Of a stretch of DNA of 64,000 nucleotides, positions 42,037 through 52,854 are shown one piece after another; positions within the stretch are counted from its first letter, which is position 1; each line of letters starts with the position of its first letter. Source of the stretch: Aphelenchoides besseyi (taxonomy: Eukaryota; Nematoda; Chromadorea; Rhabditida; Aphelenchoididae). Where the stretch lies: assembly GCA_024699855.1 (NCBI GenBank), contig JAMPIQ010000002.1, forward strand, positions 12,896,001 through 12,960,000. Reading direction: 5' to 3'. Under the pieces are notes generated by a model. It was not told where the DNA came from and ran no database searches. It was given only the letters and a program-made list of their open reading frames with translations. A program made the translations under genes and the position numbers.

Positions 42037-42180
42037 AATGAAATTTCAAACAATTGTTACGGTTGTTCTCGTTCAAATCCTCAACACAAATTCCGCAAAT
42101 AATCAACATTGTTTTGTAACTTTCAGTCTATTTATCCGATCAATTACTCTCTTGTTCGTAGCACCCTAGAGATCTATTTG

Positions 42181-42186
42181 AATAAA
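42181..42186 (+). terminator. Candidate poly(A) signal of the SRCIN1/SKT-like gene
   Basis: AATAAA, 145 nt downstream of the stop at 42036. Confidence 0.5.
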
Positions 42187-42354
42187 CAGTTCTAATCAGT
42201 CGTTAACATAAACTTAAGTAACGAGTTTATGTGTCAACGAACAAATATCATGATATAAACAATCAAAACAAATTACCTAAGAAGACCACTCTGCTGGAGT
42301 GATAGACACGAGTTAACGGGAGAATGTGTTGAATCCACAGATAACGAAAATAAC

Positions 42355-42612
42355 CTAAGATGAAAACACTGAAGCCTTCTGTTGCTGCACAAACATTCGA
42401 ATTTCTTCTTCCGTGTTTTTTAAGTCATCTTCAAACTTCTTCAACTCTTTTTTGAGTTGTCGATCTTTGAAAACTGTGTAGTAATTGACGCCATTAACGG
42501 AAAAGTTGATTTTGAACAATTCGAAACCTGCACCTGCCGAAGCACCCAGAAGAAAAATGTACGTGTAAGATTGAGCGATTATGGAAAACGTTTTTTGAAC
42601 AAGGCCAATCAT
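42355..42612 (-). CDS. SMIM4/UQCC5-like small inner-membrane protein
   Basis: 85 codons from ATG 42612 to 42355. A hydrophobic helix (YIFLLGASAGAGFELFKI) is followed by VNYYTVFKDRQLKKELKKFE, the order seen in human SMIM4 (helix, then ETFYDVYRRKASE-type charged tail). SMIM4 is an assembly factor of respiratory complex III. The start at 42612 is preferred over an in-frame ATG at 42654 because it lies 2 nt after a TTGTTTCAG acceptor-like sequence, as in trans-spliced downstream cistrons. It begins 57 nt after the stop of the upstream gene in the same orientation. Diverged, so the assignment is moderate. Confidence 0.5.
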   Translation of the reverse strand: MIGLVQKTFSIIAQSYTYIFLLGASAGAGFELFKINFSVNGVNYYTVFKDRQLKKELKKFEDDLKNTEEEIRMFVQQQKASVFSS

Positions 42613-42668
42613 TGCTGAAACAACAAAACGTAAAGCAAAATAGTCAAAAATCATTCGTTTACCTGAAT

Positions 42669-42980
42669 TTACTGTTTGACTTTAAAACCGGCGAGATCCG
42701 CTTCGATGAGCTCCTGTTCGAGTAGTTGACGTTGTTCGCGGTTGATCGGGCGAATATATTTGTAGTAGAGAAGGCCGTTCACAATGCAGTACGATGCGCT
42801 GAACAGAATGAAACCGATCATACCACGCACCACAACTAAACGGTTATCATATCAAAGAAAACAACGGCTTTTCCACTTACCTTTGTGGGCGATGTCCAGA
42901 CGTCGATTCGTGAATATGCGGCGGTAAAGTGGTCGTCGATCCTGTCTCGGTTTGGCCGCTCGAAGCAGAGAAAAGAACAT
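42669..42980 (-). CDS. Small single-TM protein, probably mitochondrial
   Basis: ATG 42980, exon 1 to 42881, 45-bp intron 42880-42836, exon 2 42835-42669; 88 residues. A basic N-terminus (AAKPRQDRRPLYRRIFTNRR) precedes one helix (GMIGFILFSASYCIVNGLLY) and a charged C-terminal tail (NREQRQLLEQELIEAD). The architecture is that of small respiratory-chain assembly or accessory subunits, but I do not recognise the family. It sits directly upstream of the SMIM4-like gene in a possible two-gene operon. Confidence 0.55.
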
Positions 42981-43320
42981 TAACCTAAAAGCAAATCTTA
43001 TAGTCAAAATGTGAGACAAAAACGAAGTCTATCAAACGTTCGAACGCGACAGCTAATTTCGTACAACGTCGTTTAGTTCCCATTGCAATGAATTTTGATA
43101 AAGTAAAAACGTAAATTTTAATGTTAAACATCTGATTATTAGAGAAATTTGCCAAACAAAACGCTCAAGAACAACAAAACCGCGTTCATTGCTGTGGAAA
43201 TCGATATGAAGATCTTCGACAATTCTTTCTTTTCCCACGACTGTTTTGTTTGGTGAAAATAAGAAAAGAGTTACATAGGAGATGACTTCAAAGACGTAGA
43301 CTTTTAATCATCTGATCCGG
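42981..43320. promoter_or_regulatory. Divergent promoter region
   Basis: 340 bp between the small-membrane-protein pair (-) and the TMEM177-like pair (+). A 61-codon minus ORF (43053-43238) has no supporting feature. Shared promoter inferred from geometry. Confidence 0.35.
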
Positions 43321-44451
43321 ATGTTGAACCACTATTGGTGCAAGCAAATTTATTTGTCAGTAGGTATTGTGTATCCGACTGCAGACTTTCTGATCAACGG
43401 TTTGTTAGAATTTTCGTGTAACTCGATGACTGTTGAGTTTGCAGGCTATCGAGAGTACGCAACGCTTACCAAGTTTTTCATCAGACGTGCCAACTACTTG
43501 GTCAGCGATGAAGATATCAAATTGTTTGAGGAGGAGTTGATCAGTTTGAATGATCGAATCGAAGATCCTTTGGAGAACGTTAAGGTTAGTTAGTTGTTTG
43601 GCAGTTTAACTTTTTGTTCTAGTTCATTATCTCAAGTTCAAACAAGATCTCCGAAAAGGTTTATGGTATTTATGCACTCAAATACGGGGTTGATTTTGAG
43701 TTCCCAACTCGAATGCTTTTTCGAAGTGCCGATGAATTTCGAGCTCATATTTCTGAGGTCGTCAAAGGGTTAGTTTTGAGTTATTACGACTTATAAACTT
43801 GATTCTTTCAAGAGCCACAGGTCAAGTAGTCGGATCCGAAGTAGCTAAACAACTATCTGATTCCGAAATTCAACCAATTCTTCTAACCGAATCCGCACGA
43901 AGATTTCTGTTCCAACGAGCATTGATTGCGGCCAACTCGTGAGTATTCGTTTTGTTCTAATAGACGTCTATATTTACAGGTATGCGCTTTGGACCTCGCC
44001 TTGGGTTCTATGGGTTGCATGTATGACGATTTGCTACGGTGTGTTTTACGCGGTAAATGCAACGATTGGTCCCGTTCTTGCGTTGATTTCTGCGACTATT
44101 GCGGCCACGTCTTTGTTCTTATATTTGAAGAAGACGTTGGATTCGTTAAATACTTTACAACTGGATAAAAAAGTTTACACCATGTGAGGTCATTTTTCCA
44201 CTATTTTAACGTATTTGAGCTTTAGCAACGACAATTACGCCAAAGGATGTGTAGAGTTTTTACAAGCGTCTATTAATTTTGGTCTTCTTATGAATCGACT
44301 GTGCAAGAAAGACCGTGGTCGTCCTTTTACTTTGGACGGTAATCCAACGGATGGAAGTGTTACGTATTCGAGCAGAATGGAGGCTGTCAATCGTCATCTG
44401 CGAGATCGAATTCAACAAGAACGAAAAAATACACTTCGATTGCTTAGTTGA
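43321..44451 (+). CDS. TMEM177-like protein, copy 1
   Basis: Five or six short-intron exons from ATG 43321 to TGA 44451. An N-terminal hydrophobic stretch is followed by a soluble part, two adjacent helices (VLWVACMTICYGVFYAV and LALISATIAATSLFLYL) and a C-terminal DNYAKGCVEFLQASI...LDGNPTDGS block. The helix pair and the A/C-x-GCVEF plus late xGxP signature match TMEM177, an inner mitochondrial membrane protein that stabilises COX20 during cytochrome oxidase subunit 2 assembly. The paralog immediately downstream has the same layout, which strengthens the call. The C-terminus is longer and more charged than in copy 2. Confidence 0.6.
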
Positions 44452-44629
44452 GATGACACTTTGCTAGTTAGGTTTTTGTAATTGTTTGTTCTTCATATGT
44501 TTTCTCGTTGTTTGTTCATAAAATCGATATTTTGCAATCAACTTGAAATTGATTTGATGTTTGTCAATGATTCTTTTTGATATCTTCACTATAGAACTAA
44601 TTCTAAGTTAACTCCATTTAGAGCCTACA

Positions 44630-45935
44630 ATGTTTACTACGCGCTTGTTATGTCAAGCACGACGTTTTCGAAGTCAAAAATCGTTTACGGAAACTGTAGA
44701 CGAATGGATAATGTCAACGTGGGGACGACGTACACGTATTGGATTGCTGACAACCACAGTAGTCGCCTATCCAATTGGAACATTGTTAGTCAATGGACCG
44801 CTCTTAAGATTTACGTTTCCTAAACGAACAGAAACGGATGAGCTGCCTTCTCATTTACGAAGCTTAGTCGACGAAGTAAGTTCAGATGTTTCATTTGAAT
44901 TTACATTCTTTGAAGGAATATAACGCATGGAAAATTCGTGAGAACCGTGACGAAAAAGACGCAGTGGCAAAGTTTTCTGTTCAAAAACAATTTGGTATGT
45001 TCGGTTGTTTTGTACTCTCAATTCTTGCTATTCAGATGACATCGACTCGATTCGCGCCGGTTCAATGGGCACTCGTTTTGGTACGAGAATCGCACTTCCA
45101 TGTTTCGCACGTTTCACGGATTTTCAAGACGCTCAAAAGTATTGTCAAACAAAATTGGAACCGTTGTACGTGATGAAGAAGCCTGTAGGAATGGTTTGGG
45201 ACACCAAATACGCCGAAGAATTGATTGACAGTTTTGTTCTTTCCGAAAATGTAAACTCTTGTTAACTAAAACGAACTCGCAAGTTTTGTTTTAGGCTCTT
45301 CGTTTTCTAATCAATCGAGATCTCTTTTCGCAAGATGGTTACCAAGCGTACGCCAACAAAGCAATTTCGTGGGCCTGTTTCAGTACATTCTCATCTCTAA
45401 TCGGCTATTGGATTCATGCTCGACGTGTCAAACCGACTGCACTTGCTTTCGTCGTGATCTACTTCATTTTCACAGGCATAGCTCTTTATTGTGGAAATGA
45501 ATGGCACAAACTTTACGCGTAGGCGGAGATTACTTTTGTTTTATTGTTTTGTTTAGGTACATGAGCGATATGCACGCTGATAGTACGGCGTCAAGGTTAT
45601 CGATTGATCATTGTGCTGGCGGCTATGAATACTACACGAAACTGCTGAAAAGAAACCGGTAAGTTATTTGCGACAAGAACCACTTGGTTATAATTGTAAT
45701 CGTTGATAACATCATGTAAAATGAATAATGTCACTAGCAACACGAAGCCGACAATTGAAACGGTCGATTTTTCAGGCTGCTGCGTAATCTTCTCGACGAC
45801 GGTCCGACTATTTTTACACCCGCTGGCGACAAAAGCGGTGTACCAACGGCCTATCTATTGCGATATGACTTGTTGAGAGATGCTCGCCAAGAGTTTTCTG
45901 AGCTGGAGCCCGTGATTGAGGGCGATGTGTTTTAG
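44630..45935 (+). CDS. TMEM177: TMEM177 homolog, copy 2
   Basis: ATG 44630, multi-exon, TAG 45935. It starts with a mitochondrial presequence (FTTRLLCQARRFRSQKS), then a helix (GLLTTTVVAYPIGTLLV), a central soluble part including LPCFARFTDFQDAQ, two helices around 45.4 kb (WACFSTFSSLIGYWI; ALAFVVIYFIFTGIALY) and the conserved C-terminal block HCAGGYEYYTKLLKRNRLLR, FTPAGDKSG. This block aligns with human TMEM177 (CGGVEFYEKLLSGNLALR, then YTPSGN). Likely role: cytochrome c oxidase subunit 2 biogenesis. It follows copy 1 by 178 bp. Confidence 0.75.
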
Positions 45936-46315
45936 TTGTACTCCAATTCTGTTTGTTCAATAGGCTCATTTTTGTTTAGATTTGTTTTTATATTCAAAAG
46001 CAGCATTGTATAAACTCGGACATATGGTTTTTTTGTTTTTTATTTCCGACTTACAAGTTTTGATTTGAATATGCGGGTTCTTAGATTTGGAAAAAAGTAC
46101 TCTAGTAGTCACTTGTTTATAAAGTTTCTGCACAATCTGAATCACGTTTCGTGGACGTGCTTTTTATCGAATCTTTGTTCCCTATCAGAATCGTTTTTTG
46201 GCTACTGATCATTTGTTTTTGATGTTTGATTCAAATTCACTCTTTTGCGTGTTTATGTTTTCTGCGAAAATTGACTTATAAATTATTTTAGGCGTTTGCC
46301 TCTGGATTATTACAC
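45936..46315. other. 3' UTR of TMEM177-like copy 2 and TMEM144 5' flank
   Basis: T-rich noncoding gap of 380 bp; a TTTTAG occurs 24 nt before the TMEM144 ATG. No other signal seen. Confidence 0.4.
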
Positions 46316-47689
46316 ATGAGCACCTTAGTTGGATTAGCAGCATGTGCCGTTTCGTCCATGTTTTTCGGTTCAATGTTCGTTCCAGTAAGAAGATTTTCGA
46401 CTGGTGATGTTAAGTGAATTAGAATAAGATCAAGATTTTCCGTTTTTTTTAGGAATGTTTGTGCAATGGGTTATGTGCTCGGCTATATTTACCGTAGGTA
46501 TGATTGTCTATCTATACCGAGGTATGCCGCCGTTCCAACCGCTGGCAATGCTCGGAGGATTTCTTTGGTCTATTGGCAATTTGACGGCAATTCCGATTAT
46601 TAAATCGATTGGTTTGGGTCTTGGAATTCTTATTTGGGGATGTGTGAATTGTACTGTTGGATGGGCAGTTGGCAGATTCGGCTTGTTTGGTACCAAAGCA
46701 TCAGTCCCAACAAGCGAATTGATGAACTACATGGGTTTAGTTTGCGTTATAATTGGGTATTTTTGACTGGCAAAAATTTAATTTGATAAAATTGATTTAT
46801 AGAGGTATATTGTTTTCGCAAATCAAGGTCACTGAACCACGGAAAAAATCAACCGTTGATGATGAAGAAGCTGTCAGTGGGCCAACACCTAATGTCGTAG
46901 TAACAACTCAAGCTGAAGTTCATGCTCCAGTTCCAATTCAAGAAGCAATTGTGCCAAGAGAAGTAGTTGATGGTGCTGAACAACATGCGACAGGTGAAAT
47001 CGAGGTAGTTGATGGTGAGCGAACGGAACTTGTGAATCAAACACAAACTGGAGTGGATAATACTCGAACTGGAGAACAGGACAGAAATTCTGGCAGATTA
47101 ATGTAAGACAAGAGACAGAATAGTTTTAAAAGCTCTTTAAGTGCCATACTTCTTTCGTTTGTTGCTGGAGGTTGTTATGGTCTTACTTTTACACCGGTAA
47201 ACAGTCAGTATGAGTCTAATGTAATACCTTAATATTAGGTTATTTACATCCAAGATAACCCGCAGTTATATCCCAGTTCCCCGAAAGACGCCATCGACTA
47301 CGTATTCTCGCACTACGCCGGAATTTACATAACGTCAATAACCGTCTTAATCGTTTACCTTTCTTACAAAAGAAATCAACCGCATGTCGACCCGCAAATT
47401 ATTGGGCCATCTTTGTTAGCTGGTTTGTTGTGGTCGATAGCTCAAATTGCTTGGTAAGATAACCGTTAAAATTACTAAAACACATAGTTTTAGGTTCATT
47501 GCAAATGACAGTTTGTCACAAGCGGTTACATTTCCAATCAATTCAATGGTACCCGGAGTGGTGGGCACGTTGTGGAGCGTTTTCTATTTCAAAGAAATCA
47601 GTGGACGTAGAAACATTCGATTCCTGATTATCGCCATTTTGATTACATTAACAGGCGCAATTTTGGTCGGTTTATCAAAAGCATTGTGA
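46316..47689 (+). CDS. TMEM144: TMEM144 (drug/metabolite transporter-type membrane protein)
   Basis: Exons joined by 40-50-bp introns from ATG 46316 to TGA 47689. Conserved blocks in order: FFGSMFVPVRRFSTGDG, GGFLWSIGNLTAIPIIKSIG, LGLGILIWGCVN, a long acidic loop around 46.85-47.1 kb, GGCYGLTFTPVIYIQDN, DYVFSHYAGIYITS, LLAGLLWSIAQIAWFIAN, SLSQAVTFPINSMVPG and LTGAILVGLSKAL. About ten hydrophobic segments, as in human TMEM144. The family is related to GRP/EamA sugar or drug transporters; the substrate is not established. A poly(A) signal lies at 47767. Confidence 0.93.
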
Positions 47690-47766
47690 GTTATTCGGTT
47701 CTTTGAGCATATCCCGTTGTTTTCACGTTTAATTACTCGAGTTAAACTCAATTGTCGGTTTCGTTA

Positions 47767-47772
47767 AATAAA
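47767..47772 (+). terminator. Candidate poly(A) signal of TMEM144
   Basis: AATAAA, 78 nt past the stop codon and 76 nt before the convergent PITHD1 stop. Confidence 0.5.
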
Positions 47773-47847
47773 TTGAATCGATCTCTTAACCAGTACCTTA
47801 TAAAGGCTTTTTCATTTTATATAACTTAAGATTACAAGAAAATCGAT

Positions 47848-48559
47848 TCAAAACACGTCATGATGAACTTGATCAGGTATACTTGACTTATGATCGTCCG
47901 GAAGAGCACGAGCCTCGTAGGTTGCAATCACAACTTTGTCTCGGAAATCGCTTTGATATGTTCCGCGTAGGCCGATGTAGTAAATTCGTGTTTGTTCGGC
48001 ACCAAAGTTCTTGGGGAAATGAAGAGAGAGATTGAAGAAGGCCGCTAACGGATAATCGATTTTTGCTTCAGGATCCATTTTCAACTCCATTTCCTGATCC
48101 GGTTTTCCATTGGCAACGTCTTCAAACGACATCTGCAAATCGAACAGTTAAATTGTTAAAATTAGTGAGGACAATTACATTTTCACGGTCTCTGAAGATT
48201 CGTACTCTAGCGGGATGCATCTCATTTTGCTCACCAATGAAAGTGATTCCGGTAATCTTTACGTGTCCGGAGAATGGAATATTGAACAAAAGTTCTTCAT
48301 CGACGTCACTTGTCACCGACTTTGTTCTAAAATCCAATTCATAAACAGAATACAAAAAGAAGGGATACTTGTCCAATCGTTCGCTCCATTTCTTGAAGAC
48401 CTCAACTCCCGTTCCTTCGATCTCTTCGTTCAAAACTGTGACTTTATCGCGAATAATGTACGTGTTCATGTTGTACTGTTGCTCGGCTTCTCCGTGATCA
48501 AAAACTACCGCATCGGAAGCACATCCACCGTGTCCATGTCCATCTCCATGAGAACACAT
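47848..48559 (-). CDS. PITHD1: PITH-domain protein 1
   Basis: ATG 48559, stop ending at 47848, short introns near 48.38 and 48.15 kb. The start CSHGDGHGHGGCASD is the His/Gly-rich leader of PITHD1. It is followed by ESDVDEELLFNIPFSGHVKI, SFEDVANGKPDQ, SLHFPKNFGAEQTRIYYIGL, matching human PITHD1 in order. The PITH fold binds the proteasome when joined to thioredoxin (TXNL1); PITHD1 has the domain alone and is implicated in proteasome regulation. Start chosen at the inner ATG, where the conserved leader begins, rather than the in-frame ATG six codons upstream. Confidence 0.93.
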
Positions 48560-48806
48560 CGTAAACAGGTAATTCAATTTTTACTGGGACCTTAAACTGA
48601 ATAGTCATCAAACGCGACAAATTTGCGCTGAACAAACGTTGCGAGTCATTTGTTTCGCTTCAATCGCTAAACTTGACGCGACAAACGAAGTGAATTGTAA
48701 TTGTTAATACAAGTTTCCGTTCACACGTTCCATAACTTAAAGATCTTACCGTTTAAGTTTGTGGAGTTTTGTCTCCAGTTCGATCATTTCGTTTCCTTTC
48801 GTTGCT

Positions 48807-49874
48807 CTAGCTTAGCCCCACTTTTTGCCGAATTTGTGTTTTTGTGATCCATTTGAAACGACCGTTCTGTGAAGCATAGAAGTGTGAATTGGGTGAACGA
48901 ATGGCCCACCTCGTACTGGACTTTGAACATTCCACTTTTTCGTGCGTATCGAATGACCGCAGATCGTGGAGTTGGAAAACGTTCCGTAACAACTTCGATT
49001 TCCTCGCCTATGAATCCATTGTCCTTCGAATTGTCTCCGGAACTATCAATAGTTTTGTTTGCATGAATTTCACTTTGGCGTGGAACTCCCAAAGTTACTG
49101 TTGAAGTCAGTGAGGTTTGTGAGCTTTGTTCGCCGGAAACCGCGTATTCCAATCGTCTTAAGTCTTCTTCGTTCGACTGAGTTGCGTCTTTGATTTCTAT
49201 TTCTCGCAATTCTTCAGGTGCGTACTGCAGAACAAAAGTCGGAGTTCAATTAACCAGCGACTTACACAAACGATTGTTTTGCCGCTGTTCTCTTGAATCA
49301 ACTAAACGGTACCATTGTCTCCAACATATGCGTAGAAATGCTCATTTTCCTATCTCACTTCTTTTTCCTTTGAAGTTGTCGATTCTTGTGATCCGTTGAA
49401 TTCGACGTTCTTCAAATTTTTTAGACGAAGTTAAAAAAGTTTCATCAACAAATCTACTTGGCTCTGATCAACACTGAAAGTGTGTTCGTTGGTGTTCACT
49501 CCAACTTCCTTCAAATCTTCCAATGTTACCTGAAAACATCTTGTAAAAATTGAACCTACGGTTATTTCGACCATTTTGCTGCTCAAAACAAAAGATTCTT
49601 CGGTATTTAAAGTACTCAGAATTTCACTGCTATGTCTTTTCCGTCACATAGAAATCGTTTGGTGGCTGATCAATGGACGTTTGATCGTCACTACTGCATT
49701 CCACTGACTATTGAAGGGTTTAATGTTCCGTTGGAATCTAAAATAATCAGTTAACTCAATGGTTGTTGAACTCACTTGAGCATTTTCATTCGTTGTTTCT
49801 TCAACCACGTATTTCAACAATATCAATTGAATTTGACGACTATCGCAAACATCAATCAGCTCAAGAACTGTCTT
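48807..49874 (-). CDS. Multi-exon gene, unknown; basic C-terminus (5' end not found)
   Basis: A chain of in-phase exons can be built: an exon starting at 49874 (TVLELIDVCDSRQIQLILLK), one with ILSTLNTEESFVLSSKMVEI, one with LEDLKEVGVNTNEHTFSVDQ, a short one with LIQENSGKTIVC, and a large one (YAPEELREIEIKDATQ to ARKSGMFK). The last splices over a 55-bp intron with a good acceptor to NGRFKWITKTQIRQK and a TAG at 48807. The protein is acidic and Ser/Thr-rich with a basic terminal block that could bind nucleic acid. No domain recognised. The first exon and the join around 49.75 kb are unresolved. Confidence 0.4.
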
Positions 49875-50140
49875 CTAATTCTTCATCGAAGTCGCTTCAA
49901 ACCACAAACAACTCAATTTAACAAGCCGCTGAGGAACTGATATTGGCACTAACGATTATCAGCCTCTCACAATGCCGTGGGGTTGGGCAATTCTAGGACA
50001 CCGGATTTCATTATCTGGTTAATTGAAACTCAAGTTCTCAATCCCGGTTTAACTTCCTCGCGGAGTAAATCGCCGGAGCCCAAATGATATTGGCAACAAT
50101 CTTATCATACTGAGTTTTTTCCCGTTCAAATTCTGTACTT
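49875..50140. other. Noncoding gap left of the repeat cluster
   Basis: Probable upstream region of the unknown gene; nothing else recognised. Confidence 0.3.
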
Positions 50141-51660
50141 CAAACTTTTCTTATGCAACAGCTTCGAATGTTGCACTTGTTTTTGTATGCGACATGAAAA
50201 CTTCTTTGCGTCTCAATCGACACGAATGCAACAGTCGAGTTTACGTCGTCTGCCGAACGATCGGCATGTTTTTTCCCTATTTAGGGTGAAACATTAGCGT
50301 CGCGTTGTTTTCCGTGCAATTGCGTTTTTAATGGTGTATTTTTAGACGTCACACCCCGACAAAAAACTGGACTTACTGTCCAAAAACGTGGCATCTCCGG
50401 AGGAGGACCTCGAAACAGCAAGTTAAACCGTTAAAACTGGTTTTAAGAGTTTGTCTTTAGGCGGCATTCTGGCGAAGTGAGCAAAGAATCAGAGATGCGG
50501 TTCATAAGCTATGTAGCGCTGAATGTTGTACTTGTTTTTGTATGCGACATGAAAACTTCTTTGCGTCTCAATCGACGCGAATGCAACAGTCGAGTTTACG
50601 TCGTCTGCCGAACGATCGGCATGTTTTTTCCCTATTTAGGGTGAAACATTAGCGTCGCGTTGTTTTTTCCGTGCAATTGCGTTTTTAATGGTGTACTTTA
50701 GGATGCCCAATGCGGATAAGCCGCTGGACATGTTTACGAAGCATTTGGCTTAGGTTCCAGACATTGCAACGGTAAGTTAACTCATCAAAAATTATTAACC
50801 AGTCTTGACCGTGGGAGGATCAAACTGATAAAGTATGTTTATTGAATGAGCGTGCCTGTGACAAGTTTATGCGGGATTATATAGTGGATCGCGGGCGTCT
50901 GGTCGGAAGTGCGCTAATGCACAGGTGGGGGCGTTCTTGGCGTGAGCGCCCCCGTTTCCCCGTGAATTTCACGGACAAGTCTTTAGGCGACATCAGTGGG
51001 AAATGAGCAACGGTTCAACGTAGGAGCTGCCAATAGTAAGTTCAATTTCTGTGTCACAAACTTTTCTTATGCAACAGCTTTGAATGTTGCAGTTGTTTTT
51101 GTATGCGACCTGAAAACTTTGCGTATCAATCGACGCGAATGCAGCAGTCGAGTTTACATCGTCTGCCGAACGATCGGCATGTTTTTCCCCCATTTGAGGG
51201 TAAAACATTCGCGTCGTGTTGTTTTTTTACCGTGCAATTGCTTTTTTAATTGTTTATTTTTAGGATGCCCCATCCAAACAAGCGGATGAACATGTTCTCC
51301 AAGAACGTTAGGACTTAGCAAGACCTCGGAACGGTAAGTTAAATAGTTAACACTGGTTTGAAGAGTTTGTCTTTAGGCCTCGTCACGGCGAACTGCTAAC
51401 TCGACCAGTCGACAAAGAACGGAACAAGCTGTTTATGGCCCGTGGATATAGGAAGCTAAATGTTAAGGACGACGAACATGCTGATGTGAAGGAATTAAAA
51501 GACACGGAATTCATCCAGAAACGACACAGAGAAGGCGGAAAACTCTTTTGCGTATCAATCGACGCAAATGCATCAGTCGAGTTTTTGTCGCCAGCCGAAC
51601 GATTGGCATGTTGTTTTTTTTCGTGCGATAGGGCGACGGGCCCTACAGCCAAACCGCACT
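50141..51660. repeat. Cluster of four diverged direct repeats of a gene-like unit
   Basis: A unit of about 200 bp recurs in the same orientation near 50141-50350, 50520-50705, 51060-51272 and, more diverged, 51540-51640. Copies share blocks such as GTCGAGTTTACGTCGTCTGC and CGAACGATCGGCATGTTTTT. Each of the first three is followed by a short segment starting TTTAGG/ATGCC-like, a GTAAGTT or CAAGTT donor-like site and a TTTGTCTTTAG acceptor-like site, so they look like copied exon-intron pieces. One plus frame stays similar between copies (CVSIDANA-VEF--SAER-AC) and one minus frame too (HADRSADDVNSTxAF). Most copies carry stops. No known element family recognised. Confidence 0.65.
50927..50974. 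repeat. GC-rich hairpin plus adjacent palindrome
   Basis: GGGGGCG (50927-50933) pairs with CGCCCCC (50947-50953); next to it is the palindrome CCGTGAATTTCACGG (50960-50974). Strikingly GC-rich for this region and located inside the repeat cluster, in DNA found between copies 2 and 3 only. Confidence 0.55.
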
Positions 51661-51701
51661 TCGGCCTCATCTTCATCATTCCGTTTTTTAACCTTCAATA
51701 A
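51399..51701 (+). pseudogene. ORF containing repeat copy 4, possible gene or gene fragment
   Basis: Open frame after the acceptor-like TTTAG at 51377 and running to 51701, including an ATG at 51435. The protein-like segment has a charged region (DDEHADVKELKDTEFIQKRH) and then the shared repeat segment (KLFCVSIDANASVEFLSPAE). It may be the least decayed member of the repeated unit. No homology recognised; whether it is expressed is unknown. Confidence 0.25.
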
Positions 51702-52656
51702 AGTCTATTCAACCTACTCTTAAGTAAGGAGCAGGTAGGATGTTGAAAATGAGATTGAATTCGGAATCTGGAAGAAAGTTGGTCAGGAGTTTTTTTGCGA
51801 ACTCATAGTGACGGGAAGTATGTTATTGTGGTGTGATTTAGTTATGTAGGTAAGTAGTTATGTAGGTGATAGTCGTTGAGCGATTTGTACATTTATGAAC
51901 GATCTTTGTTCTCGACATTTCTTAATCATTAAAAGTCATATTTCAATTGTTGAATATGTTGAATAAAGTTGTTGAGAAATACCCATTAAATAGTGTTTCT
52001 TTTGATTTCACTGTCGAGATTGATCATCAACAACGAGAAAACACTAACTCACCAACCTTAGATATAAACTTCGCTTTGAGGTCCTTTTCATTGATCTTAA
52101 TGGAGACTTTTAGCTTCGAACAAAACTCTTTTGTCAGTTTTTATACTCATTTCTAGAGCGAAAAGTTTGGTGAATCTTAACTTTCGGTTTTTGTTTGCTA
52201 ATTGATTGTAAGCCAAATAAGAACAAGACATTATTTACTCAGTCGCGTTCATTATGATGGAAACCACATTGCGCTTGGATGAACTAGCTGATTCGAATTA
52301 ACTTCATCTGACCGACTTTGTAATTAATAAGCGAGCAGACAAATGATGAGTTTAACGTTGCGCCCGCTAATTTCAGAATTTGATGTGAATTGCCGGATTG
52401 TATTTCCTGTTCGTATCCTCGACTTTGCTTCAATTATTTGGACTTAAATTGTACGTACGGATAAAGATTGTTTCTGTTGGTTGATGGAAACTAATCGAGT
52501 AATTTCCAAACCACGTGAGCGATCACAATGAATGCCACATCCGTTATAAAGTTCTTGAGGATTCACCAAATGACTGATATCGTTTACGTATGAAGTGTGA
52601 TTTTATCGATCTTCGATGACATATTGAGATCTTGCGACACCAAGAAACTGAGCAAA
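51702..52656. other. Noncoding, no supported gene
   Basis: About 950 bp with ORFs below 70 codons and no motif. Confidence 0.4.
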
Positions 52657-52854
52657 ATGCCAATTTTCGATCTCCAACTTTTGTCGGCGAAAAGATTCGA
52701 AATATCGGTTAACTTCTTGGATTCGCCACCAGCTGCTTTTGATTCCGATCACGAATTCGCTGTAGTCGCGCATACAAACGAGGGTTTTTTATTGCTGCTT
52801 GCCTACACTTTCGGTCTTTTTTCTTACTTGCTTTCTATCGTAGTCATTAAGTGA
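52657..52854 (+). CDS. Short ORF with C-terminal membrane helix, unknown
   Basis: 66 codons from ATG 52657 to TGA 52854. The first two thirds are soluble (LLSAKRFEISVNFLDSPPAA); the end is a strong hydrophobic helix (FLLLLAYTFGLFSYLLSIVV), giving a tail-anchored topology. The frame is open further upstream to 52597. No splice partner or family recognised; it could be a single-exon gene or chance. Confidence 0.25.
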   Translation: MPIFDLQLLSAKRFEISVNFLDSPPAAFDSDHEFAVVAHTNEGFLLLLAYTFGLFSYLLSIVVIK

